In this document: positions 20,139-26,725 of the stretch, piece by piece
Numbering within the stretch: position 1 is the first letter of the stretch
Layout of the letters: each line of letters begins with the position of its first letter
IMG/VR virus record: IMGVR_UViG_3300042673_000128
Span: 1-27,628 of that record
Length of the DNA: 27,628 nucleotides
DNA from: a virus
Direction: 5' to 3' (one strand)
Notes under the pieces: model-generated
Databases searched by the model: none
Seen by the model: only the letters and a program-made list of their open reading frames with translations
Told to the model about the DNA's origin: nothing
Made by a program: the position numbers and the translations under genes

Positions 20139-20327
20139 ATGAGATACTACTTAGTTGACCACGGTAAGGAAATGATAGAAGCTGCTAACAAAGTAACAGA
20201 GTATCTATCAAAGCAAGGATTTCACTATGTGGTTTACTTAACAGACGCAGATGGATTAATGTGCGTTGAAGAGATAGATGAGAATGAATTTTTAGATCAC
20301 TTTAAATACCACCAAAACACGAAATAA
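20139..20327 (+). CDS. Unknown 62-residue protein
   Basis: A small acidic protein, MRYYLVDHGKEMIEAANKVTEYLSKQGFHYVVYLTDADGLMCVEEIDENEF, with an alpha-beta pattern like a minimal domain. No family recognised. It lies 7 bp after the preceding stop and 3 bp before the small terminase. The spacer before it contains AAACACGAA, as do the spacers at 15981 and 20314. Confidence 0.6.
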   Translation: MRYYLVDHGKEMIEAANKVTEYLSKQGFHYVVYLTDADGLMCVEEIDENEFLDHFKYHQNTK

Positions 20328-20330
20328 AAA

Positions 20331-20762
20331 ATGGCAAAAGTAGGAAGACCAAGAAAGGTTGAAGCACCTGATGATATGTTAGATATGTTCAAAGCATATA
20401 AGACATACGTAAAAGAAAACCCACGCTACAAATATGTAATGAACCAAAGAAGCGGTGACATGGTTGCAGAACCACTTGAAGTTCCATTGACTTTAGAAGG
20501 CTTTGAGATATGGACTTTGAATAAATTTGGCTTTCACATTGAACAGTATTTTAAGAATGTGGAAAAAAGATATGAAGAATTTGTCCCCATCTGTACGCAC
20601 ATACGCAAAGAAATCCGCAGAGACCAAATCGAGGGAGGTATGGTTGGACAATACAACGCATCAATCACACAGCGTTTAAACGGATTAACTGAGAAAGTAG
20701 AAAACACAATTGTAACAGAACAACCATTGTTTAACCTTGATGAATTATCAGATAATGAATAA
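20331..20762 (+). CDS. terS: Terminase small subunit
   Basis: A 143-residue protein that would bind the packaging site and deliver DNA to the large subunit. It opens with the basic MAKVGRPRK, has a helix-turn-helix-like middle (LTLEGFEIWTLNKFGFHIEQYF) and the C-terminal helix HIRKEIRRDQIEGGMVGQYNASITQRLNG, which I associate with the DNA-packaging small subunits of Bacteroidota phages. The tail PLFNLDELSDNE may contact the large subunit. The large subunit follows, separated only by a homing endonuclease gene whose start overlaps the small-subunit stop. Confidence 0.8.
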   Translation: MAKVGRPRKVEAPDDMLDMFKAYKTYVKENPRYKYVMNQRSGDMVAEPLEVPLTLEGFEIWTLNKFGFHIEQYFKNVEKRYEEFVPICTHIRKEIRRDQIEGGMVGQYNASITQRLNGLTEKVENTIVTEQPLFNLDELSDNE

Positions 20763-21213
20763 CTACTACGTGTACACTCACAACAACATAATCACAGGAG
20801 AATGTTTTTATGTGGGCATAGGTAAAAACGATAGAGTATTTGATGGAGGTTCAAAGCGAAATAGAAAATGGAGAAAGTACGTTTGGAATAATAACGGATT
20901 TCAATTCCAAATAATTGTAAACGGAATCAGTAAAGAAAAAGCATTAGAAATAGAACGTAGTTGCATTGTGTCTTTAGGTCTTGAAAACTTATGTAACATT
21001 GTAGGAGAAGAAGGAAATAGCACGGCATTTAAAAAAGGTTTTGTACCTTGGAATAAAGGATTGAAAAATGCACAAGCACCATCAAGCAAAAAGGTTAAAT
21101 TTAATGGAGTTTTATTTGATTCAGTTAACGCTTTAATATCTCATCTTGAAATTGGAACAACTACGTTTTATCGTAGACTTAAAAAAGGAGTTATAGAAAT
21201 ACAATATGTTTAG
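20755..21213 (+). CDS. GIY-YIG homing endonuclease between the terminase genes
   Basis: From the ATG overlapping the TerS end (20755), 152 residues. The GIY-YIG core is NNYYVYTHN, ECFYVGIGKNDR (Arg27), a Glu at about 65-67 in ALEIERSCI and Asn81. It is followed by a NUMOD3-like motif FKKGFVPWNKG (about 92-102) and a C-terminal helix-turn-helix like IENR1 (VNALISHLEIGTTTFYRRLKKG). This domain order is typical of free-standing homing endonucleases. It lies precisely between terS and terL and overlaps both (by 8 nt at each end), so it entered without breaking either gene. Not needed for packaging. Confidence 0.85.
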   Translation: MNNYYVYTHNNIITGECFYVGIGKNDRVFDGGSKRNRKWRKYVWNNNGFQFQIIVNGISKEKALEIERSCIVSLGLENLCNIVGEEGNSTAFKKGFVPWNKGLKNAQAPSSKKVKFNGVLFDSVNALISHLEIGTTTFYRRLKKGVIEIQYV

Positions 21214-22366
21214 AGTAACTACTGCAATAAAAAAAATTCTGCAATTAAAAAAGAGAATTAAAATTATCCAAGGAGGTACGAGTGCGGGTAAGACATTTTC
21301 GATACTTCCAATTCTGATTGACCGATGTACTCGCTATCCAAACTTAGAAGTTTCGGTTGTAGCTGAATCAATCCCACATTTGCGACGCGGTGCATTAAAA
21401 GACTTCATCAAGGTCATGAGGTGGACTGGACGTTACATTGAAGACCGATTCAATAAGTCACTTCTAAGATATGAGTTTGGCAATGGAAGTGTAATGGAGT
21501 TCTTCTCGGCAGATGATTCATCTAAACTCAGAGGAGCAAGGCGTGATGTCCTTTATATCAACGAGTGCAACAACGTGAGCTTCGAATCTTACAATGAGCT
21601 TTCCATCCGTACAAAGAAAGAGATATTCTTAGACTTCAACCCAGCAAATGAGTTTTGGGTACACACTGAACTGAAAGACGAACCTGATTCAGATTTCATT
21701 ATCTTAACCTACAAGGACAACGAAGCACTTGATGAATCAATCGTAAGCCAAATAGAAAAGAACCGTGAGAAAGCAGCAACGAGTTCCTATTGGGCGAATT
21801 GGTGGCGTGTGTATGGACTTGGAGAAATCGGAAGCCTTGAGGGAGTAATCTTCAACAACTGGAAAACAATCGACACAATACCAACCGAAGCTAAGTTGAT
21901 TGGAATCGGACTTGACTTTGGATACACGAATGACCCTACCTCAGCAATTGAAGTCTACAATTGGAATGGTAAACGGATAGTAAACGAAATCTGTTATCGA
22001 ACAGGAATGGTAAACTCTGACATCGCTAAGGTGTTACCTAATCACGTTACTATTTATGCTGATAGTTCAGAACCGAAATCAATTGAAGAGATTCGAAGGT
22101 TCGGCAAAATGATTAAGGGCGTAACAAAAGGAACTGATTCAATCAGGTTTGGAATTGACATCATGCAACGACAGGAGTATTTAGTTACCTCCCAAAGCAC
22201 GAACCTAATAAAAGAGTTGAGGAGTTATTGCTGGTCACTAAAGAAAGACGGTGATAAAACAAACGTACCTATTGACCATTTCAATCACGCTATTGATGCA
22301 TTACGTTATCATGAGATGGAATCATTAGGATTAAAAAGTAACTATGGAAAATACTTCATCAGATGA
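21206..22366 (+). CDS. terL: Terminase large subunit
   Basis: A 386-residue packaging motor. The ATPase domain has Walker A GGTSAGKT (23-30), and Walker B with catalytic Glu in VLYINECN (116-122, Glu120). The nuclease domain has Asp237 in GIGLDFGYTNDPTSA, Asp286 in IYADSSEPKSIEEI and Asp364 in HFNHAIDALRY, the RNase H-like triad. The length is typical. It hydrolyses ATP to translocate DNA into the prohead through the portal and cuts the concatemer. Start overlaps the endonuclease stop. The packaging strategy (cos or headful) cannot be read from this window. Confidence 0.93.
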   Translation: MFRVTTAIKKILQLKKRIKIIQGGTSAGKTFSILPILIDRCTRYPNLEVSVVAESIPHLRRGALKDFIKVMRWTGRYIEDRFNKSLLRYEFGNGSVMEFFSADDSSKLRGARRDVLYINECNNVSFESYNELSIRTKKEIFLDFNPANEFWVHTELKDEPDSDFIILTYKDNEALDESIVSQIEKNREKAATSSYWANWWRVYGLGEIGSLEGVIFNNWKTIDTIPTEAKLIGIGLDFGYTNDPTSAIEVYNWNGKRIVNEICYRTGMVNSDIAKVLPNHVTIYADSSEPKSIEEIRRFGKMIKGVTKGTDSIRFGIDIMQRQEYLVTSQSTNLIKELRSYCWSLKKDGDKTNVPIDHFNHAIDALRYHEMESLGLKSNYGKYFIR

Positions 22367-22523
22367 TTTACCTATGCTCAAGGCGGTGGTGGAAGATTAC
22401 ATCTACAAACGTACAGGAAAACGAATAAAGATTATCTTTGATGAACCAATGAAAATGAGATTGCACTTTCAAATGTTATGTGCAGCTTACGACATTGTGC
22501 AGGTACAACAAAACACTAAATAA
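22344..22523 (+). CDS. Unknown 59-residue protein overlapping the terL end
   Basis: Begins 23 nt before the terL stop. Product: MENTSSDDLPMLKAVVEDYIYKRTGKRIKIIFDEPMKMRLHFQMLCAAYDIVQ. The first half is acidic, the rest is alpha-beta and basic. No family recognised. It fills the otherwise 171-bp gap between terL and the chaperone gene and ends at the conserved leader at 22521. Confidence 0.6.
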   Translation: MENTSSDDLPMLKAVVEDYIYKRTGKRIKIIFDEPMKMRLHFQMLCAAYDIVQVQQNTK

Positions 22524-22540
22524 ATCGTTTTAATATTATG
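22521..22540 (+). repeat. Conserved 20-bp leader, copy 2 (ends on start codon)
   Basis: Differs from 1581-1600 at a single base (A for T at the twelfth position). Like the first copy, it spans from one gene's stop codon to the next gene's ATG and carries no Shine-Dalgarno sequence. Confidence 0.5.
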
Positions 22541-23305
22541 AAGTTAGAAATTAACGTTCCATCAAGCCTAAGTGAAATTCCATTAAAGCACTATCAAGAG
22601 TTCTTGAAAGTACAAGCAGATTCCAATGATGAAGAATTTGTTGCTCAAAAGATGGTGGAAATCTTCTGTGGCATTACACTAAAGGATGTAGTTAAAATGA
22701 AGCTAACATCTTTGAATGAGTTGATACTTCACTTCACAAAGTTATTCTCTGAGAAGCCAGCATTCAAGAACAGATTCACGATTAAAGCAAACGAAACCGA
22801 AATTGAGTTTGGATTTATTCCAGAACTTGAGGCAATTACATTTGGAGAATACGTTGACTTAGAAAATCATCTTACTAATTGGGAGGACTATCACAAAGCA
22901 ATGGCAGTAATGTACAGACCTATTTCCAAATCAAGAAAGGATAAGTACGATATTGTGCCATATGAACCGAATGTTGACTTTCAGGAGTTGATGAAGTTCG
23001 CACCTTTGGATGTGGTAATCTCAAGTAGTGTTTTTTTTTGGAATTTAGGAAGCGAGTTATTGCAGGCTACCCTGAATTATTTGGAGAAGGAGATGAAGAC
23101 GAACAAGGAATTGCAAATGACTTTTCAGAAACAACTCAATTTGCCAAGCGATGGGGATGGTATCAATCAATTTATGGACTTGCTCAAGGGGACGTTACAA
23201 GATTTGACGAAGTTACCGAACTCAGACTTACTAAATGTCTTACCTATCTCGTCTTTGAAAAGCAAAAAAACGAAATCGAACGTAGACAATTTGAACGCAG
23301 TATAA
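22538..23305 (+). CDS. Putative tail assembly chaperone (0-frame product)
   Basis: A 255-residue protein. The N-terminal ~165 residues (KLEINVPSSLSEIPLKHYQEFLKV, EFVAQKMVEIFCGI, EFGFIPELEAITFGEYVDLE, AMAVMYRPI) are of a type I associate with tail-gene clusters of Bacteroidota phages. At residues 165-167 the gene crosses a run of nine T (23031-23039). Beyond it the 0 frame continues for 88 residues (WNLGSELLQATLNYLEKEM... DLTKLPNSDLLNVLPISSLK), while the -1 frame is open for the same stretch. I interpret the gene as a chaperone expressed in two versions by slippage, as in lambda G/GT. Function is inferred from this arrangement and from position among tail genes; no enzymatic motif is visible. 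Confidence 0.68.
   Translation: MKLEINVPSSLSEIPLKHYQEFLKVQADSNDEEFVAQKMVEIFCGITLKDVVKMKLTSLNELILHFTKLFSEKPAFKNRFTIKANETEIEFGFIPELEAITFGEYVDLENHLTNWEDYHKAMAVMYRPISKSRKDKYDIVPYEPNVDFQELMKFAPLDVVISSSVFFWNLGSELLQATLNYLEKEMKTNKELQMTFQKQLNLPSDGDGINQFMDLLKGTLQDLTKLPNSDLLNVLPISSLKSKKTKSNVDNLNAV
23032..23038 (+). other. Candidate -1 ribosomal frameshift site
   Basis: T-TTT-TTT in phase with the 0 frame (codons TTT 23033-23035 and TTT 23036-23038) fits the X-XXY-YYZ slippery pattern within GTTTTTTTTTG. Slippage back by one base resumes at TTG 23038-23040, entering the alternative frame. The run could also cause transcriptional slippage. A clear downstream stimulatory structure was not identified. Confidence 0.6.
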
Positions 23306-23313
23306 AACGATGA
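23038..23313 (+). CDS. -1 frame C-terminal extension of the chaperone gene (frameshift product)
   Basis: Open from the slippery run to TGA at 23311-23313, giving 91 residues (EFRKRVIAGYPELFGEGDEDEQ, FAKRWGWYQSIYGLAQGDVTRFDEVTEL, CLTYLVFEKQKNEIERRQFER). The FAKRWGWY...LA.GD..RF.EVT.L...CL.YL.FEK.KNE pattern is typical of gpT-like C-terminal parts of tail chaperones in this phage group, and its codon use (GAA, GGA, ATT, GCA) resembles other genes here more than the 0 frame does. It has no credible independent start (only TTG), so it is probably made as a fusion of ~258 residues through a -1 shift. A sequencing error in the T run is the main alternative. Confidence 0.65.
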   Translation: MEFRKRVIAGYPELFGEGDEDEQGIANDFSETTQFAKRWGWYQSIYGLAQGDVTRFDEVTELRLTKCLTYLVFEKQKNEIERRQFERSIKR

Positions 23314-23960
23314 CAGGATTTTACACGATATTAGAAAAACTAAAATGGCATTTTGACAATGACCAATTAGTTAACACGGTTACTCAAGGTGACATCTTTC
23401 AGGTAGACTTGAATAAGCAGACTATCTTTCCATTAACTCACATAATGGTGAATAGTTCGTCTCTTCAATCTAACACACAAACATTCAACGTATCTATTCT
23501 TGCAATGGATATTGTAGACATTTCCAAAGCTGAGGTAACTGATTTATTCCAAGAGAACAACAATGAGTTAGATGTATTAAATACTCAGCATCACGTATTG
23601 AACAGATGTTACCAACAGATGCTTCACGGTAATCTATGGGATACATCAGTGGTAGTTGAAGGAGAACCAAACTTAGAACCATTCACGGAAAGATTTGAAA
23701 ACTATCTTGCAGGATGGACAATGACATTTGATATTACAGTTCCAAACGATATGACCATTTGCGATTCAGGTCAATATGCAGTTTACTGTTCACCTTCATA
23801 TGTTCAAAACTCGAATCAATCATATACTGCTACAATTCTAAGCGGTGATACTTTAACTCTACCTGATACAACATTTAACGTACAAATAAACGGAACACAG
23901 GTAGCAACAACTACTTATCCAACTTTAAGCAATCAAACAATCAATTTAATATGGCAATAA
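23310..23960 (+). CDS. Putative minor tail / tail completion protein
   Basis: A 216-residue protein. The N-terminal ~145 residues look like tail-terminator-type alpha-beta: GFYTILEKLKWHF, LVNTVTQGDIFQVDLNKQTIFPLTHIMVN, ILAMDIVDISK, and NLEPFTERFENYLAGWTMTFDITVPND. The last ~60 residues form a short Thr/Ser-rich beta unit (TLTLPDTTFNVQINGT), perhaps Ig-like. In other Bacteroidota phages I recall the first part next to tail chaperones. The start overlaps the stop of the -1 frame product (ATGA at 23310-23313), which supports that frame being translated to its end. Function is not proven. Confidence 0.6.
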   Translation: MTGFYTILEKLKWHFDNDQLVNTVTQGDIFQVDLNKQTIFPLTHIMVNSSSLQSNTQTFNVSILAMDIVDISKAEVTDLFQENNNELDVLNTQHHVLNRCYQQMLHGNLWDTSVVVEGEPNLEPFTERFENYLAGWTMTFDITVPNDMTICDSGQYAVYCSPSYVQNSNQSYTATILSGDTLTLPDTTFNVQINGTQVATTTYPTLSNQTINLIWQ

Positions 23961-25015
23961 ATATTAACATCCCAAGTCAGTTCCTTGACTATAACAATTT
24001 GGCTGCATTCCCTGCAACGGGTAGTGCAAAGATTTTGTATGTAGCAAAGGACACAAATAAACTCTACAGATGGAGTGGTACATCTTACGTTGAAGTAAGT
24101 GCATCACAGGCTTCATCTTGGGGAAGCATCACAGGTAACTTAGCAAGTCAAGTTGATTTGCAAGGTGAATTAGATAACAAGGTAAACACGGAATCAGGTA
24201 AAGGACTTTCCACTAATGACTACACCACAACTGAAAAGAATAAGTTAGCAGGTATTGCATCAGGTGCGGAAGTAAACGTGAATGCTGATTGGAATGCTAC
24301 AAGTGGTGATGCTCAGATTCTAAACAAACCTACTATTCCAAGTATTGCAGGATTAGCAACAACTTCATATGTTGATTCACAGGATGCAACTAAGCAGAAT
24401 GTATTAGTTTCAGGAACTAACATCAAAACAATCAATGGAAGTTCTGTTTTAGGTAGTGGCAACTTAACAATAAGTGGTGGCGGTGGCGCTGGTATTCATG
24501 CTCAAAAAACAATTGTAAGTCAACAATGGACTAATTTATGGATTACATATTCAACAGCTCCAACGACAAGTGTAGCTACGTCAAATAGATTGTATTGTAT
24601 GCCATTTTTTCCAAATCAAACATTTACTTGCGATGCTTTGGCTATTAATGTTACTACACTTTCCGTGGGTGGTTTGGCAAAAATTTTAATTTTTTCCGAT
24701 GTAAATGGAGTACCAACAACAAAACTTTATGAAAGTGCCGATTTAGATTGTTCAACACTTGGTCAAAAAACTGCATCAACCTCTTTTACATTTAATGCAG
24801 GTACAACTTATTGGCTTGGATTTATTGCTAATAATTCATTAAATTCATTTACATTCATGCAGCAATCTTCTATTTATGGTTTTTCAACAAGCGGTGCATT
24901 TACAGGGTCAACAAATGGTTTTTTAAGTACAACATTTAATGCAATACCAACAACACTAACCGCCTTAACCTATGCAGCAGGAAACATCCCAATGGTATCA
25001 ATCAAAAAAACTTAA
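23951..25015 (+). CDS. Tail fibre / receptor-binding protein
   Basis: A 354-residue protein. N-terminus (about 1-55): a beta motif with TNKLYRWSGTSYVEVS, typical of fibre attachment modules. Middle (about 55-175): low-complexity shaft with GKGLSTNDYTTTEKNKLAGI, ASGAEVNVNADWNATSGDAQ, and KTINGSSVLGSGNLTISG, repeats that recur in many phage and prophage fibres. A GGGG linker (about 176-180) leads to a C-terminal ~175-residue, Thr/Ser/aromatic-rich beta domain that is likely the receptor-binding tip. Base composition shifts toward A+T after the linker, suggesting domain exchange. Fibre function is strongly suggested by the shaft motif; the ligand is unknown. Start overlaps the previous stop. Confidence 0.8.
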   Translation: MAININIPSQFLDYNNLAAFPATGSAKILYVAKDTNKLYRWSGTSYVEVSASQASSWGSITGNLASQVDLQGELDNKVNTESGKGLSTNDYTTTEKNKLAGIASGAEVNVNADWNATSGDAQILNKPTIPSIAGLATTSYVDSQDATKQNVLVSGTNIKTINGSSVLGSGNLTISGGGGAGIHAQKTIVSQQWTNLWITYSTAPTTSVATSNRLYCMPFFPNQTFTCDALAINVTTLSVGGLAKILIFSDVNGVPTTKLYESADLDCSTLGQKTASTSFTFNAGTTYWLGFIANNSLNSFTFMQQSSIYGFSTSGAFTGSTNGFLSTTFNAIPTTLTALTYAAGNIPMVSIKKT

Positions 25016-25019
25016 TGTT

Positions 25020-25175
25020 ATGCCAGAAATAAGAAACGAAATATACGATGACAACGGACTTGTTCGAGTTGAGTTTATCGAAGTAGAAGAACCAACTACA
25101 GAAGAATTAATTGAACAAAAGGAAGCAGAACTTCTTGCTATGTACAATGAACTGAAAGCACTTAAAGGAGAATGA
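25020..25175 (+). CDS. Small acidic protein downstream of the fibre gene
   Basis: From the ATG at 25020 (an upstream in-frame extension to 24972 lies inside the fibre gene and is unlikely), 51 residues: MPEIRNEIYDDNGLVRVEFIEVEE followed by a Glu-rich helix (ELIEQKEAELLAMYNELKALKGE). It starts 4 bp after the fibre stop and overlaps the next gene as ATGA. Small acidic helical proteins after fibres can act as fibre assembly chaperones; here that is inference from position. Confidence 0.6.
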   Translation: MPEIRNEIYDDNGLVRVEFIEVEEPTTEELIEQKEAELLAMYNELKALKGE

Positions 25176-25678
25176 CTAAATCGGAGCTTCAAATAGAATT
25201 AGAAAAGTTTCGTGACTATGTAATCGAGCAGGCAAAGAACAACCTGTCTCGACTTGGAAAAGACGGAGGTAATCTTTATGATTCAATTGAGGGAAGGGTT
25301 AAGGCAAACAAAAACTCTTTTGAGATGGAGTTCTCAATGGAGGAATACGGTATCTATCAGGACAAAGGGGTATCAGGTAAAAAGAAAAGATACAACACTC
25401 CGTTTAAATATACTAACTCACCACCTCCTCCAAGAGCATTTGACAAGTGGGCAGTTAAAAAAGGATTAGCTCCGAGAAAGAAAGGAAAGTTTGTATCAAG
25501 AAAATCTCTTCAGTTTGCTTTATCACGACACATCTTTAATCAAGGTATTTACCCAAGTATGTTCTTTACAAAACCATTTGAGAAAGCGTTTAAACAATTA
25601 CCTGAAGATTTGATTGAAGCATTTGGATTAGATGCAGTAAAACTATTTAATGAATCAATATACTTAACACAAAAATAA
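25172..25678 (+). CDS. Putative tail/neck protein (HK97 gp10-like in character)
   Basis: A 168-residue basic protein: an N-terminal helix (LQIELEKFRDYVIEQAKNNL), then GGNLYDSIEGRVKANKN, EYGIYQDKGVSGKKKRYNTPFKY, RAFDKWAVKKGLAPRKKG, LSRHIFNQGIYPSMFFTKPFEKAFKQL. The YGIYQDKGVSG and GIYPSMFF segments resemble the strands of HK97 gp10-type head-tail joining or tail-completion proteins, though I cannot confirm the family. Overlaps the preceding gene by 4 nt. Confidence 0.6.
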   Translation: MTKSELQIELEKFRDYVIEQAKNNLSRLGKDGGNLYDSIEGRVKANKNSFEMEFSMEEYGIYQDKGVSGKKKRYNTPFKYTNSPPPPRAFDKWAVKKGLAPRKKGKFVSRKSLQFALSRHIFNQGIYPSMFFTKPFEKAFKQLPEDLIEAFGLDAVKLFNESIYLTQK

Positions 25679-26725
25679 ATGGCAATTTTTGCACGCTCAC
25701 CTTACATAGTTACAATCAATGAGACTGCTCAGATTGAAACGAAAATAGAAATCTTCCTTTGGAATGGTAACACTACTCCAATGCCCGCTTCACCTGCTTA
25801 CACATTAAGCAAGAAGATACCATCATCAAATGCACCTGCAACTTACTATGACATTTCTCCATACATAAAAGAGTACATTGACCACAACACTTTGCAATCA
25901 GTTACAACAGGTAATCCTGTAACTCCTGCAACTCAATGGTGTTGGGTAGGTTTAAAGATATACAAGAAAGTTAGTACAATCTTTATTCAAGTTGGAACTA
26001 CTCAGACACGCAGAGCATTCGATGGTTTCGGATATTATACTGATGGATACAATGCTGATTTAGGATACGTTCACTTATCTCCAGTTAGTTCAACATATTA
26101 TTTGGATGGCACAGGTAACACGGGACATATTACAATTGAAGGTGCATTTGGTCACTCAATTACATACACAAACTTAAGCACAGGTGCTACTCAGTTCTCT
26201 ACTTTGAACACCTCAAACGTTAACGATTGGGCAAAGGTATATCCAACATATTTAAATGATGGAAACTTAGTAGAGATATCAAATGGAAGTGGCGTGATTT
26301 GGAGTGCGACTTTCAGACCTAAAGAGGAGTGCAAGTACACACCTGTTAGATGTGATTTTGTGAATCGTTTTGGAGCTTGGCAAACTGAATGGTTTTACAA
26401 AGCATCAAGCACAGCCATATCAATGGAAAACACGGAGTACAATTTAATGCAATCTACCTATCCGAATTACTCAATACAGGAAGGACAGAGAAAAATGTTC
26501 AACACGAACCTTAAACAACAAATCAAGGTAAATACTGATTGGGTGAATGAAACGTTCTCAGAAACGATTAAACAACTAATGGCAAGCGAAAGAATCCTAT
26601 TAGATAAATCACCTGTGAAGATAAACACAAAATCAACTGAACTATTCAAGAGCATCAACAACCATATGATAAACTATCAATTGGAATTTGAATATGCTTA
26701 CGACTTAATTAACTCTGTTGTCTAA
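25679..26725 (+). CDS. Putative tail tip / baseplate protein
   Basis: A 348-residue protein rich in beta strand. The C-terminal region contains PVRCDFVNRFGAWQTEWFYKASS, TEYNLMQS, GQRKMFNTNLKQQIKVNTDWVNETFSETIKQLMASERILLD and STELFKSINNHMINYQLEFEYAYDLINSVV, a layout I associate with a conserved tail protein in Bacteroidota siphophages located near the baseplate genes. No enzymatic motif is visible. The ATG directly follows the previous stop, and its stop overlaps the next start (TAATG). Exact position in the virion is unknown. Confidence 0.68.
   Translation: MAIFARSPYIVTINETAQIETKIEIFLWNGNTTPMPASPAYTLSKKIPSSNAPATYYDISPYIKEYIDHNTLQSVTTGNPVTPATQWCWVGLKIYKKVSTIFIQVGTTQTRRAFDGFGYYTDGYNADLGYVHLSPVSSTYYLDGTGNTGHITIEGAFGHSITYTNLSTGATQFSTLNTSNVNDWAKVYPTYLNDGNLVEISNGSGVIWSATFRPKEECKYTPVRCDFVNRFGAWQTEWFYKASSTAISMENTEYNLMQSTYPNYSIQEGQRKMFNTNLKQQIKVNTDWVNETFSETIKQLMASERILLDKSPVKINTKSTELFKSINNHMINYQLEFEYAYDLINSVV

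Noticed and set aside
1583-26725. Joining the right end to the left end keeps the reading frame of the two truncated genes, as if the window were a closed circle.
   Set aside because: A matching frame occurs by chance one time in three, and the proteins are unlike each other (beta-rich tail protein versus coiled-coil tape measure); missing sequence between them is more likely.
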